DNA of 64,000 bases from Alteromonas sp. 1_MG-2023 (GTDB lineage Bacteria; Pseudomonadota; Gammaproteobacteria; Enterobacterales; Alteromonadaceae), in assembly GCF_030547075.1 (NCBI RefSeq), contig NZ_JAUOQH010000002.1, forward strand, positions 186,001-250,000, in the 5' to 3' direction. The stretch's first letter is position 1; every line of letters begins with the position of its first letter. Below the pieces are notes generated by a model. That model was not told the DNA's origin. It did not search any database and saw only the letters and a list, made by a program, of their open reading frames with translations. The translations under genes and the position numbers were made by a program. Below, piece after piece: positions 46,283 to 55,862 of this stretch.

Positions 46283-47185
46283 ATGACCGTCAGCTCTTAT
46301 GAAAAAGACCTCGCTATATGTGAACATGTATTTAATCATTTTATTTTAAGTGACCAATTCTTTGGATTTGTCACCATTGGTATCCTTGCAAAGTATGCTA
46401 ACAAAAATAATGTTTATTCTAGTGATTTTAAATTATTGGTTCGCGAACGAGGTTTTGATTTAAAATCAAAATGTAACGAAAGAGGCGTATACTTCTCTCG
46501 CTCGTGCTCCAAGGCTCTCGCAAACAAACATCCAGTTAAATTATTACGATGTGCTGAAATACAATCAGTGATTGCTGAAAGCGGTATAAAGGGGGCTTTA
46601 TCGCAGTTAAAAATTAAAAGGAGCATAATCGACCAACTCTTTTACGAAATGCTAGGGTCGGTGCAGTACCGAACCAATTTTTTAGAGCTTGGATGGGATA
46701 TTGCCGACTTACCCCACCTTACCACTCCTCTTTATAAACAGATGGTCAAATACATAGTAAACAATCAGGTTACCGATAAGCATGCATTACGCAATGCAAT
46801 TGTGAGAGATATGAATGATGGAAAAAAATGGTGGTTGCACGAACATTTAGTGAATACTGACAAGCCTGGCTTCATTTACGTAGCTATGCTGTCAGAGGAA
46901 AACAATTTGTATCGGGTTAAAATAGGCCAGACTGAGCGTGAAATAAAAAAACGCCACAGTGAACATCTCAGAGCAAAAAAAGTAAATATCGATACCACGT
47001 TTTTGTGTAAATATGTCGAGTCTCCTGTTAAAGAAGAATCCGCTATTTTGTCTTATTTCAGGGAGCATGGGCAGCTGATTAGTGGCAGAGAAGAATTTAT
47101 CATTAATAATAAGTTGGCAGCGACACTCAAGGACTATTTAGTCAGCGATGTTAGCTTTGCTACTTTCGTTTCTCAAGCACAATAA
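46283..47185 (+). CDS. GIY-YIG (T5orf172/Mug113-type) nuclease domain protein
   Basis: 300-aa protein from ATG 46283 (a TTG lies 9 codons upstream). The C-terminal about 100 residues form a GIY-YIG-like domain: GFIYVAMLSEENNLYRVKIGQTEREIKKRHSEHL supplies the two short motifs (here IYV...VKIGQT) and the Arg/His helix, with an acidic residue in VKEESAILSYF. The N-terminal about 190 residues are unrecognised. Such proteins occur as stray genes in mobile islands and phages, with roles in DNA cleavage inferred from the fold only. No methyltransferase or toxin partner is visible, but an Xre regulator follows. Confidence 0.7.
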   Translation: MTVSSYEKDLAICEHVFNHFILSDQFFGFVTIGILAKYANKNNVYSSDFKLLVRERGFDLKSKCNERGVYFSRSCSKALANKHPVKLLRCAEIQSVIAESGIKGALSQLKIKRSIIDQLFYEMLGSVQYRTNFLELGWDIADLPHLTTPLYKQMVKYIVNNQVTDKHALRNAIVRDMNDGKKWWLHEHLVNTDKPGFIYVAMLSEENNLYRVKIGQTEREIKKRHSEHLRAKKVNIDTTFLCKYVESPVKEESAILSYFREHGQLISGREEFIINNKLAATLKDYLVSDVSFATFVSQAQ

Positions 47186-47310
47186 TAGCCTAAAGATGTC
47201 CATAAAAGGCGTAGCAGTCCAAATTACAATGGCAAGTTGGCAACTAATCTCTTAGCATGAACGATATTCCCTAATTTCGGGACATAAGGTTTCACTGTCA
47301 TAATGCAGTG

Positions 47311-47565
47311 ATGATTAAATCTCTTGCACATCCCGATTATTTAGCCCTTACAAGTTGGCTTAAAAATTCCCGTAAACAGAAAGGGTTAACTTTGAGAGAT
47401 GTTGCTGAAAGAATTGACGAACCATTTCAAACAGTGAGCAAGATTGAAAATGCACAGCGCAATTTAACGATCTTAGAGTACGTAGAGTATTGCAGAGCAA
47501 TAGAAGTAGATCCGGCAATTGGCTTAGATTTGATCATTAAACTATCGTCAAAGAGAAGATATTGA
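47311..47565 (+). CDS. Xre-family helix-turn-helix regulator
   Basis: 84-aa protein with one Cro/C1-type HTH at residues about 14-65 (LKNSRKQKGLTLRDVAERI...TVSKIENAQRNLTILEYVEYCRAI). The ATG at 47311 directly follows an in-frame GTG. It could regulate the upstream GIY-YIG gene or island transfer; no antitoxin partner is visible. Its 3' end abuts the degenerate merR remnant on the other strand. Confidence 0.82.
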   Translation: MIKSLAHPDYLALTSWLKNSRKQKGLTLRDVAERIDEPFQTVSKIENAQRNLTILEYVEYCRAIEVDPAIGLDLIIKLSSKRRY

Positions 47566-47571
47566 TAGTAC

Positions 47572-47679
47572 ACCTTGAGATGGTTTTATCGGTTGCTGCA
47601 ACAAGGCCTTCTTTTCATAGAATCGAATAGTCTCTACACCCACATTTGCTTCCTTTGCGAGTTTACTTATTGTGTACAT
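47572..47679 (-). pseudogene. merR remnant (first about 36 codons)
   Basis: Minus-strand ATG at 47679 opens MYTISKLAKEANVGVETI and continues RFYEKKALLQQPIKPSQG, closely matching the start of the intact MerR at 45879 before homology stops at the end of the Xre gene. It lacks the dimerisation and metal-binding parts. DNA is diverged from the intact copy, so it derives from a related element, not from a recent duplication. Confidence 0.85.
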
Positions 47680-47937
47680 ATAAAGCCCTAAATAGTTTGA
47701 CTCACTTACTAAACGAAAAATAGCATCAAGTCATAATTTATACCGAGTTTGCATAAATTCATCACGAGCATCAACAATAACTGATGATGGCAATTCGACA
47801 AAGTCGAACGGTAAAAACAACACAACCCCTTGGTCGTCATGCTCAGTCACACCCTAAAGTCGTCTATAAAGAGCCTGATATCACAGAGTTAGCATGGCAG
47901 ATGTCTTTTTTAAAGAAATCTGCCGTTCACTTCTCCT
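47680..47937. mobile_element. Degenerate right end of a second mer-type IS, then empty DNA
   Basis: Positions 47794-47834 read TCGACAAAGTCGAACGGT...CACAACCCCTTGGT, matching both right-end repeats of the intact mer element (CGACAAAGTCGCTCGGT and CGACACAATCCCTTGGT). The distance from the merR start to these repeats is about 110 bp here and about 120 bp in the intact copy. From about 47841 to 47937 I see no gene or further repeat. Confidence 0.75.
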
Positions 47938-50900
47938 TTATTTAAGTTTTCTGCCGTGCACAAGTCGATATAAAACAGGCAAGACTATCAATGTCAGCAA
48001 AGTAGAAGAAATTATTCCGCCAATGACCACTGTTGCCAAAGGTCGCTGCACTTCTGCTCCCGTTCCCACATTAAGCGCCATTGGCACAAAACCAAGGCTA
48101 GCAACCAATGCCGTCATCAGTACCGGCCGCAAACGCGTTAAAGCACCATCAACAATAGAGTTAATTAACTCACCTGTCTCTTCCAGCCTTTGACGGATAA
48201 ACGACAACATAACCAAACCGTTAAGCACAGCAATGCCAGACAGTGCAATAAAACCAACGCCTGCTGATATAGACAAGGGCATGTCTCTCACCCATAGCGC
48301 AAAAACGCCACCTGTTAATGCTAAAGGCACACCGGTGAAAATTATCAATGCATCTTTCACCGAGCCAAAGGCAATGACTAGCAATGCAAGAATTAAGAAA
48401 AGCGTCGCTGGGACAACAAGGCTCAATCGCTGACTCGCACTTTCTAACTGCTCGAACGTACCGCCATAATCAACCCAATAACCACTTGGCAATACGACAT
48501 TTTCTGCTATTTGCATTTTTGCTTCAGTAACAAACGAGCCTAGGTCGCGCTCTCTTACATTCGCCGTTACCACAATACGGCGCTTGGCGTTTTCTCGGCT
48601 GATTTGACTGGGTATACTGGCATATTCAAGCGTTGCAACCTCTGCTATAGGCACATAATCACCATCCCCTGTCATAATGGGTATGGTGCCTAGCGTATCA
48701 AGATTATTGCGAATATCCTCTGAGTAGCGCACGACTATCTCGAATCGCCTGTCGCCCTCGAATATCAAGCCAGCTTCTTTGCCGCCAATCGATGCGCTTA
48801 ACCAAGTTTGCAAATCAGTGACATCCAAATTATAACGCGCTAAAGCATAAGGCTTGGGGTTCACAGTAAAGATAGGAATTTCATCAACTTGCTCAACGCG
48901 TGCATCCGCAGCGCCGGGTATATCTTGCAGTACCGCTAATATATCACCGGCTGAATCGCGCAGTTTATTTAAATCATCCCCATAAATTTTTATACCTAAG
49001 TCGGCTCTAACGCCACTAATTAATTCGTTAAACCGCATTTGGATAGGTTGAGTAAACTCGTAATTATTGCCGGGCACGTTTTGAAGCTCACGCTCCATTT
49101 GCTCGACAAATTCGGCTTTAGATAAAGTAGGATCTGGCCATTGGTCGATAGGTTTCAACATCACAAACGTATCGGTAACATTTGGCGGCATCGCATCTGT
49201 GGCAACTTCTGCCGTGCCGGTTTTAGCAAAGACAGTGCTCACTTGTGGGTACTGCATAATGACGTCTTCCAGCCTTTTTTGCATATCCACGGCTTGCTCT
49301 ATGCCAGTGCCGGGCACTCGCATAGCGTGCAAGGCAATATCCCCCTCATCAAGTTGAGGAATAAATTCAGAGCCAAGTCGCATGCTTAGCCAAACGCTTA
49401 CAACAACCAATAATGTCGCTGAGCCTATTACCAACCAACGTAGTTTAAGCGACCATAAAAGAACCGGACGATACACCGATTTCGCCCCAACTATAATTGG
49501 GCTCTCTTTTTCACTGACTTTACCCGACATAAACATCGCAACGGCTGCTGGCACAATAGTGATTGAGAACACCATCGCAGCAAGTAATGCCAAGATAACG
49601 GTGGCCGCCATCGGGTGAAACATCTTCCCTTCTACCCCTGTTAAACTAAAAATAGGGATATATACAATGGTAATAATCATCACGCCAAAAAGACTAGGTC
49701 GTATTACTTCGTTGGTTGCTTCATATACAACTTCAAGTCTTTCCTTGATGAGCAGCACTGAGCCGGTTCGCCGCTGCGCTTCACTTAAGCGCCTGATACA
49801 GTTTTCAACGATGATAACCGCACCATCTACAATTAACCCGAAGTCTAACGCTCCTAAGCTCATTAAGTTTGCGCTTACTCCTGTTTGCACCATCCCTGTT
49901 ATTGTGGCGAGCATAGCGAGCGGTATCACAGCGGCGGTAATAATAGCTGCTCTTATATTCCCAAGCAGAAGAAACAACACCACAATCACCAGTAATGCGC
50001 CCTCAACGAGGTTTTTACGCACGGTATTGATGGCTTTATCTACCAGTGCGGTCCTATCGTAAACGGTTTCTATTATCACACCTTCGGGCAAGCTAGCTTG
50101 GATTTCATCCACTTTGTCAGCCACTGCCAAGGCCACAGCACGACTATTTTCACCAATGAGCATCATGGCAGTGCCTAAGACGGTTTCCTTACCCTCTCGT
50201 GTCGCAGCCCCCGTTCGAAGCTCTTTACCAATAGCCACTTCGGCAATATCGTTAACGGTCACTGGAGATTGGTTAGTGAGTGTCACCACGACATTACCAA
50301 TATCTTCAATTGTGGCCAGCTGCGCTTGAGAGCGCACCAGTATTTGTTGACCGTTACGTTCGATATATCCGGCACCTTGATTGGCATTATTTCGCTCCAA
50401 TGCCCTCACCAGATCGTCAGTGCTCACACCATAATTAAGCATACGTTGAGGATCAGGATTCACATGATATTGCTTGGTAAAGCCGCCAATAGCGTTTACT
50501 TCGGTGATACCTTTTACTAAAGCGAGTTGAGGTTTTACCACCCAGTCATGCAGTTCTCGTAGTGCCATCGCATCAAAGTCTCTGCCGTCAGCCGTCAATG
50601 TGCCCGGCTCAGCGCTGAGCGTGTACATGTAGATTTCACCCAGACCCGTGGCAATCGGCCCCATTTCTGGCTCGATACCCTCAGGTAGCTGACTTTTAAT
50701 AATGCCTATCCGCTCATTAATGAGGTTTCTGGCAAAGTACAGGTCGGTGCCTTCTTCAAATACGGCGGTCACTTGAGACAAGCCATAACGAGATAGTGAA
50801 CGGGTATAATCCAAGTTTGGCAAACCCGCTAAAGCGTTTTCTACCAAAAAGGTGATGCGCTGCTCAGTTTCAAGCGGCGAATAACCAGTTGCTTGTGTAT

Positions 50901-51048
50901 TGATTTGAACTTGGATATTGGTGATATCGGGTACGGCGTCAATAGGCAGCTTTTGATAACTAAATAAGCCAAAACCAATGACTAAAAAACTCAGCATCAA
51001 AAATATACCGCGCCTGTCGATTGCAGTGCGAATAATGGAGGCTAGCAT
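47938..51048 (-). CDS. czcA: Heavy-metal RND efflux permease CzcA
   Basis: Inner-membrane RND pump subunit, 1036 aa, 12 membrane helices with two large periplasmic loops, proton-driven export of divalent cations through CzcB/CzcC. Helix IV carries DFGLIVDGAVIIVEN, the HME-type proton-relay motif (Asp, Asp, Glu) characteristic of Zn/Co/Cd/Ni exporters rather than monovalent CusA. The N-terminus has LPIDAVPDITNIQVQINTQA, typical of the family. It is the last gene of an operon running from the CadR promoter at 55.9 kb; no clear terminator is seen after it. Confidence 0.95.
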   Translation of the reverse strand: MLASIIRTAIDRRGIFLMLSFLVIGFGLFSYQKLPIDAVPDITNIQVQINTQATGYSPLETEQRITFLVENALAGLPNLDYTRSLSRYGLSQVTAVFEEGTDLYFARNLINERIGIIKSQLPEGIEPEMGPIATGLGEIYMYTLSAEPGTLTADGRDFDAMALRELHDWVVKPQLALVKGITEVNAIGGFTKQYHVNPDPQRMLNYGVSTDDLVRALERNNANQGAGYIERNGQQILVRSQAQLATIEDIGNVVVTLTNQSPVTVNDIAEVAIGKELRTGAATREGKETVLGTAMMLIGENSRAVALAVADKVDEIQASLPEGVIIETVYDRTALVDKAINTVRKNLVEGALLVIVVLFLLLGNIRAAIITAAVIPLAMLATITGMVQTGVSANLMSLGALDFGLIVDGAVIIVENCIRRLSEAQRRTGSVLLIKERLEVVYEATNEVIRPSLFGVMIITIVYIPIFSLTGVEGKMFHPMAATVILALLAAMVFSITIVPAAVAMFMSGKVSEKESPIIVGAKSVYRPVLLWSLKLRWLVIGSATLLVVVSVWLSMRLGSEFIPQLDEGDIALHAMRVPGTGIEQAVDMQKRLEDVIMQYPQVSTVFAKTGTAEVATDAMPPNVTDTFVMLKPIDQWPDPTLSKAEFVEQMERELQNVPGNNYEFTQPIQMRFNELISGVRADLGIKIYGDDLNKLRDSAGDILAVLQDIPGAADARVEQVDEIPIFTVNPKPYALARYNLDVTDLQTWLSASIGGKEAGLIFEGDRRFEIVVRYSEDIRNNLDTLGTIPIMTGDGDYVPIAEVATLEYASIPSQISRENAKRRIVVTANVRERDLGSFVTEAKMQIAENVVLPSGYWVDYGGTFEQLESASQRLSLVVPATLFLILALLVIAFGSVKDALIIFTGVPLALTGGVFALWVRDMPLSISAGVGFIALSGIAVLNGLVMLSFIRQRLEETGELINSIVDGALTRLRPVLMTALVASLGFVPMALNVGTGAEVQRPLATVVIGGIISSTLLTLIVLPVLYRLVHGRKLK

Positions 51049-51108
51049 GTTAAGCCTCCCTTAGAGCCTTGCAGTAGCAAACATGTATATTCAGGTTGTA
51101 TTGAGGCA

Positions 51109-52056
51109 TTAATGATCATGACCGGCCTCCGATTTTTCTAGATCTGCTTTGATCAGGTAACTATTTGTAGCCACCACACGCTCACCTATTTCAATGCCGC
51201 TTATGACTTCAATATAGCGACCATCAGTTACACCGAGCTGCACGGGTCGTGGTTTATATTCATTATCATGGTTAACAAATACCACTTGCTTTTCTTCATA
51301 CTCTTGCACGGCAGTCACAGGCACCATATGACTCACGGCCTTGGTGGTTGTCGTTACCTGCGCTTTTACCAAGGTGCCTAATGGCCAATAGCCACTGCTA
51401 TTGTCAACAGTGACATTAGCAAGCGAATGCGGACTACTATCAGCAGATGGTGTCAGGTAAGCAATTTCAGATAGCTGCTCAAAGTTTGCATGCCTTAATT
51501 CAACAGCTTGTCCGACCTTAATTTTGCCGAGGTGCTGCGAGAACACGGTTAATTGTGCCCACACATCCTTGTAGTTGGCTAAGGAAAAAAGTACTTGTCC
51601 GTTTGATAACTCACCATTGTTGGCATGCCGAGCTATTACGTTGCCATCAAATGGAGATGTAATTGAGTAGCTTTTTAAACTCTCATTTGATTCTACGACC
51701 GCTAAAATATCTCCTTTTTTAACGGTGTCGCCAATGTTGACTTTGACATCTTTGATCACACCGTCAAAACGCGCTCTGATATGACTCAAAGAAGCAGGAT
51801 CTGCACTTATTCGGCCATAAAGTGTGGTCGAGAGTGCAATGTCGCCAGCAATAACATTTGTGGTAGTAATGCCATTTTGCAAAGCAGTCTCGTCGCTCAT
51901 CGCAACGACTTCACCAGCGTGTTTATCATCCTCATGAGAATCACCGTCTGCGTGTTTGTCTCCCGCGCTCACCGCCCCATGTATCATCATTAGCGTGATG
52001 CTTAAAACGAGTACTTTTAATATTGTGAATGTTTTTAATAGAGTAAATTTATTCAT
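51109..52056 (-). CDS. czcB: Heavy-metal efflux periplasmic adaptor CzcB
   Basis: Membrane-fusion protein, 315 aa, linking CzcA to CzcC. The N-terminal signal/anchor is followed by a His/Asp-rich metal-binding stretch (DKHADGDSHEDDKHAGE). Barrel-sandwich (lipoyl-like) halves include GRISADPASLSHIRARFDG and SFDGNVIARHANNGE-like segments, then beta-barrel and membrane-proximal parts, and the C-terminus is His-containing (EAGHDH). It is shorter than classical CzcB (about 500 aa) because the N-terminal domain is reduced. It overlaps czcC by 8 bp. Confidence 0.93.
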   Translation of the reverse strand: MNKFTLLKTFTILKVLVLSITLMMIHGAVSAGDKHADGDSHEDDKHAGEVVAMSDETALQNGITTTNVIAGDIALSTTLYGRISADPASLSHIRARFDGVIKDVKVNIGDTVKKGDILAVVESNESLKSYSITSPFDGNVIARHANNGELSNGQVLFSLANYKDVWAQLTVFSQHLGKIKVGQAVELRHANFEQLSEIAYLTPSADSSPHSLANVTVDNSSGYWPLGTLVKAQVTTTTKAVSHMVPVTAVQEYEEKQVVFVNHDNEYKPRPVQLGVTDGRYIEVISGIEIGERVVATNSYLIKADLEKSEAGHDH

Positions 52057-53476
52057 GATAGTTACTTCTTATCGAAATGTTTGATGGCTGCTGCATAGTG
52101 ATGTCGTGCGCTAGCTTTTTGGAAGCGTTGCTCTTTGCAGTATCCGTTTTTGCAGTGCTGCTTTGTGAAGCCTTAAGTGCGAGACCGGTAAGCGTTTCAA
52201 TTTCTGTTTTGCTTAGGTGCACTTGAGACGCCGCCTCAATTAATGTCAGGCGCGTATTTAAGAACTCTTGTCGAGTAGATACCCACTCCAAATAGCTAAA
52301 CCGGCCATCTAAATAGGCGCTTTCGACTAACTCCAAGGCTTCTGTAAGAGGCGGTATGACAGTTTGTTGGATAGCGTCAACCTCTAATAATGCGCGGGTG
52401 TGCTCACCTAAGGCTTGATTAACTGAATGTAAAAGACTGCGCACATTACTCTGTTTTTGCACCTCTATTGCATCAAGGCGAGCTTTTTGCGCCTCGTATT
52501 CACCTAAGTTTCGTTTTTGTTGAAACAATGGCACGCTGATCCCGGCTATTAAAGCAGTTTCATCAATACCTTGTATTCGTCGAATACCCGCCGACCACTC
52601 AATGTCAGCTCGATTATTGGCTTGCACTAATCTGAGCTGTGCTGCTTGAACACGGCTTTGTTTTGCAAACAAGTCTATATGCGGACTGCTTTGGATAGCG
52701 GCAGAAAGCATCTCGAATGACCCAATGTCTTGAAACGCAAAAAGCTTACCTTCCACACGCTTAAAAGTGGGCGTTTGTTCGCCCCACATGGTGGCAAGAC
52801 TGCGCAGTGCAAATTGAAGACCTTCTTGAGCTAATTTAACATCGAGTTTTGCTTGGGCTAGCGCTGCTTGGGCGCGTTTTTGCTCTAGCAATGGTGACGC
52901 GCCTGCATCAACGCGCTTAGAAACTGCGTTATAGGTATAGAGTGCAAGTGTCTCTGCATCGTTTTGCACGTCTAAGGTGGCTTGCAATACAAGTGCATCG
53001 ATGTACCGACGATTCAGCTCGCCAAGGACATCCAATGTGCGTATTTTCTTTTCCACCTCTTGTTGTATTTTACGCTCAGAGAGTACGTCCAATCTTGCGC
53101 TAGGCTTGTCGTTGAGCTGTAGTACAGATGACAAGGTCAAACTGACTTCGAGCTCCTTAATGCCCGACACCTCGCCGGTTCCCATAAAGTTTTCTAGTTC
53201 AATCCCAGCATTCAGTGCGGGTTTAAGCGCGGCAGTTTTTGATTCACCGTCAATCACTCGCTGTCTAAATTCAAACTCATACAAACTTGGATTATTGGCA
53301 AGTGTAAGTCTGATTGTATCTTCAAGGCTCAGCGTTTCTCGTACGGGCGCTTGAACACCTTCATCTAAATAGCGACTAGTTTGCACCGCTTGTGCGGCAA
53401 TTGGACTCAATGTTAAGCCCAGCATGCAAGCAAACGCAATGGCGCGTGCATGCACAAAAATATGAAACATTTTCAT
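52049..53476 (-). CDS. czcC: Heavy-metal efflux outer-membrane protein CzcC (TolC family)
   Basis: Outer-membrane factor, 475 aa, with signal peptide (to about residue 31, IAAQA) and two TolC-type repeats rich in long helices (QRVIDGESKTAALKPAL; LLEQKRAQAALAQAKLDVKLAQ). It forms the exit duct for the CzcA pump. The C-terminal tail is Ser/Thr/Lys-rich and low complexity. It follows the CzcI-like gene by about 70 bp, giving the czcICBA order known from Cupriavidus metallidurans. Confidence 0.93.
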   Translation of the reverse strand: MKMFHIFVHARAIAFACMLGLTLSPIAAQAVQTSRYLDEGVQAPVRETLSLEDTIRLTLANNPSLYEFEFRQRVIDGESKTAALKPALNAGIELENFMGTGEVSGIKELEVSLTLSSVLQLNDKPSARLDVLSERKIQQEVEKKIRTLDVLGELNRRYIDALVLQATLDVQNDAETLALYTYNAVSKRVDAGASPLLEQKRAQAALAQAKLDVKLAQEGLQFALRSLATMWGEQTPTFKRVEGKLFAFQDIGSFEMLSAAIQSSPHIDLFAKQSRVQAAQLRLVQANNRADIEWSAGIRRIQGIDETALIAGISVPLFQQKRNLGEYEAQKARLDAIEVQKQSNVRSLLHSVNQALGEHTRALLEVDAIQQTVIPPLTEALELVESAYLDGRFSYLEWVSTRQEFLNTRLTLIEAASQVHLSKTEIETLTGLALKASQSSTAKTDTAKSNASKKLAHDITMQQPSNISIRSNYHE

Positions 53477-53547
53477 TAGAATATCCTAATAATTTATCAA
53501 TATTCAGTGACGCGCTTTTTCTCAGCGAGACACTATCGAAAGCGATA

Positions 53548-53925
53548 TTAGGATAGTGTTTTGGGTGGGCGTAGTAATCGGTTGATGGGTGCGTCGATAA
53601 TCGCATCCAAATAATTAAAGTTGTGGGTAGACACCACAGATTGTAGATTGTTGATGTCGTGCTGGCCTAACCACTGCGCATGCGTACCGTGGCAGTGGCC
53701 ACAATGATGGCAATCGGCAGGGTTATGGTGATCTGCTTTTGCTGACTCACCAAGCACTTTAGTTGGCATATCATTTGAAGCTTGATTGTGCTCTGAATGC
53801 TGATGTTCATGTTGCAAATGTTGTGTGTCTATTGCATGAAAATCTAACGAATTGGCCACAGCAGAAAACGACTGAAAGAGTATCAGCGAGATCATGATGT
53901 AACTTATTCGTTTTAAATTTTTCAT
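53548..53925 (-). CDS. His/Cys-rich periplasmic protein (CzcI-like)
   Basis: 125-aa exported protein with signal peptide (MISLILFQSFSAVA). The mature part is rich in His: HLQHEHQHSEHNQ, then DHHNPADCHHCGHCHGTH with a C-x-x-C-x-x-C metal-binding cluster. Position directly upstream of czcC matches czcI in czcICBA operons, whose product modulates induction; the similarity is in position and composition, so the assignment is inference. Confidence 0.65.
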   Translation of the reverse strand: MKNLKRISYIMISLILFQSFSAVANSLDFHAIDTQHLQHEHQHSEHNQASNDMPTKVLGESAKADHHNPADCHHCGHCHGTHAQWLGQHDINNLQSVVSTHNFNYLDAIIDAPINRLLRPPKTLS

Positions 53926-53944
53926 AAGTGCCAGTCTACCAAGC

Positions 53945-54856
53945 CTATTTCACTTCGTCACGACATTGTTCGTCAGCAAATTCCAGCTCTACTGTGGTAT
54001 GTTCAAAATGATACTTTGCTAATGAGCTTTGTATGCCCTCTTTCAATGACTGTATGTGCTCAACACTGACTTCTCCTTCCAACACAAGGTGGACAGTCAT
54101 CACATTGCGCTCTCCGTCTAAAGACCAAATATGAAAATGATGGAGGTCGCTTATCTTATCGTTTGCAAGCAAGTCGTTTCGGATTTTTGACATTTGCTCT
54201 TCATCTGGCGTTGCCTGTAAAAATAGCATCAGGGTTTCTTTTAGGTTACGAAACACATTGAAGAGGATGAACAAAGTAAAGCCAATGGACAGGATGGGAT
54301 CTAAAATCGCCCAAGGCTTAAACATTAAGACGATGGATACAATAAATACGGCAACCCAACCGAGAACATCTTCTAGCAAATGCCAATTAAGCACGCGCTC
54401 ATTTAATGACGTTCCTTCGCTTAGTTTATAAGCGGCGAAACCGTTTACTGCCATACCAAAAATAGATAAGGCTAACATCCCCTCTACTTGTGGCATTTCA
54501 GGCACAGCCAAACGTGGGATTGCTTCAAACAATATCCAAATAGAACCTACCGTGAGCACTAAACCGTTAATCAACGCGCCCAATAAAGAAAAGCGCTTAT
54601 ATCCATATGAGAAGGTTTTATTAGCTGATTTATCGCTAAGTTTGTTCAATCCCCAAGCTGTGCCAATTGACAAACTATCGCCGAGGTCATGCACCGCGTC
54701 TGCCATGATAGCGGTGCTGTTGGTTAGCCAACCACCGATAAACTCGATGATGGTGAACACCACATTTAAAAAGAACGCCCAGCCAATGCGCCTTGATGCA
54801 TCGTCTGAATTTCCATCTGAGTGCGTATGGCTATGTGAATGATTATGACTGTGCAT
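53945..54856 (-). CDS. czcD: CDF family cation efflux protein CzcD
   Basis: Cation diffusion facilitator, 303 aa, exporting Zn/Cd/Co from cytoplasm to periplasm by proton antiport. The N-terminus is a His tract (HSHNHSHSHTHSDG). Six membrane helices follow, with metal-site residues in the MADAVHDLGDSLSIG segment (H-x-x-x-D/D-x-x-x-D type) and NWHLLEDVLGW. The cytoplasmic C-terminal domain (DLHHFHIWSLDGERNVMTVHLVLE) is complete. It overlaps the DUF3703 gene by 14 bp and so belongs to the CadR operon. Confidence 0.93.
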   Translation of the reverse strand: MHSHNHSHSHTHSDGNSDDASRRIGWAFFLNVVFTIIEFIGGWLTNSTAIMADAVHDLGDSLSIGTAWGLNKLSDKSANKTFSYGYKRFSLLGALINGLVLTVGSIWILFEAIPRLAVPEMPQVEGMLALSIFGMAVNGFAAYKLSEGTSLNERVLNWHLLEDVLGWVAVFIVSIVLMFKPWAILDPILSIGFTLFILFNVFRNLKETLMLFLQATPDEEQMSKIRNDLLANDKISDLHHFHIWSLDGERNVMTVHLVLEGEVSVEHIQSLKEGIQSSLAKYHFEHTTVELEFADEQCRDEVK

Positions 54857-55208
54857 GTTTGATCTTATCCAAGATTACTTTATTTGCAGGTGAAAGCGGC
54901 ATGGGTTTGAACGGGCTTACACTTGCCCCGCCCGTATTGCCCTCCGGCAACAAGCCAATAGCCGTTTTGGTAACAGCACCAATCAGCCTGAAGAGCTGCC
55001 CGAAGACTTCTATAAAGTCCTTACGTTTTAATCCAAACTTGAGCATTTCATAGTGTACTCGGGTATGGTGATAAGTTGAATGTTGCCCAATCACATGTGC
55101 ATCTTCCAATGCTGTAAATCCAGCCTCATCATCTTTGTCAGTAAATAATTTATGTGCTTCATTCAATTTCTGGGTTACGTAAGGCTTTGCTGCTTGCGTA
55201 AAATTCAT
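54843..55208 (-). CDS. DUF3703 family protein
   Basis: 121-aa protein matching DUF3703: ALEDAHVIGQHSTYHHTRVHYEMLKFGLKRKD, then LLPEGNTGGASVSPFKPMPL at the C-terminus. The family is unstudied but recurs beside czcD-type CDF genes; here it overlaps CDF genes on both sides (4 bp and 14 bp). The conserved His cluster suggests metal binding (inference). No signal peptide. Confidence 0.82.
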   Translation of the reverse strand: MNFTQAAKPYVTQKLNEAHKLFTDKDDEAGFTALEDAHVIGQHSTYHHTRVHYEMLKFGLKRKDFIEVFGQLFRLIGAVTKTAIGLLPEGNTGGASVSPFKPMPLSPANKVILDKIKHAQS

Positions 55209-55831
55209 AAAACTTCTCCATTAGATGCGCTGTTACTACGAAGTTCTTGCTTGGCATCTTTTAAGATTAAGATTGCACCCCGCAAGACGATAATTGAAAC
55301 AATAAAGCCAATCACTAAATCAGGCCAGCGAGTGTCAAATAGATAAACCGTCACTCCCGCTACAATTACGCCCACGTTGGCAATAACGTCATTCGCCGAG
55401 AAAATCCAACTCGCTCGCATATGTACTTCGCCACTCTTCTGTTTTCTAATGATTGCTAAACATATAACGTTAGCGATTAAGGCAACAAAACCCATCCCCA
55501 TCATTAACAATGACTCGGGGTCACTGCCTAATATCGAACGACGAGCAATATCTAATAAAATAATAAGGCCTAGAATCAATTGAAAATATCCGCTAATTTT
55601 TGCGGCATTTGCTTTGTGAATGATGGTTTTACCCACTGCATAAATACCAATGCCATACACCACCGCATCCGCAAGCATATCCAATGAATCAGCAATAAGC
55701 GCTGTTGAGTCAGCCAATAACCCTACACTCATTTCAACAACGAACATAACGGCATTAATGCCTAATAACCAATACAACACCCTTTTTTGTTCTTGGTCTT
55801 TGATTTCAATGTCGCACCCACAGCCGCTCAT
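55205..55831 (-). CDS. CDF-type cation transporter, transmembrane part only
   Basis: 208-aa membrane protein with six helices of the CDF fold: ALIADSLDMLADAVVYG (metal-site helix II) and SWIFSANDVIANVGVIVAG (helix V). It has no cytoplasmic C-terminal domain, so it is naturally short, as in several small cation transporters. The N-terminus has a Cys pair (MSGCGCDIE). First gene of the CadR-driven operon, starting about 30 bp after the -10 box. Substrate likely Zn/Cd (inference from regulator). Confidence 0.88.
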   Translation of the reverse strand: MSGCGCDIEIKDQEQKRVLYWLLGINAVMFVVEMSVGLLADSTALIADSLDMLADAVVYGIGIYAVGKTIIHKANAAKISGYFQLILGLIILLDIARRSILGSDPESLLMMGMGFVALIANVICLAIIRKQKSGEVHMRASWIFSANDVIANVGVIVAGVTVYLFDTRWPDLVIGFIVSIIVLRGAILILKDAKQELRSNSASNGEVL

Positions 55832-55862
55832 AAAAACACTCGCTTTACTGACTTATGACACA

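Noticed and set aside
47572..47679. A functional small MerR-like gene
   Set aside because: Homology ends after about 36 codons inside the first helix-turn-helix region; no dimerisation helix or metal cysteines follow.
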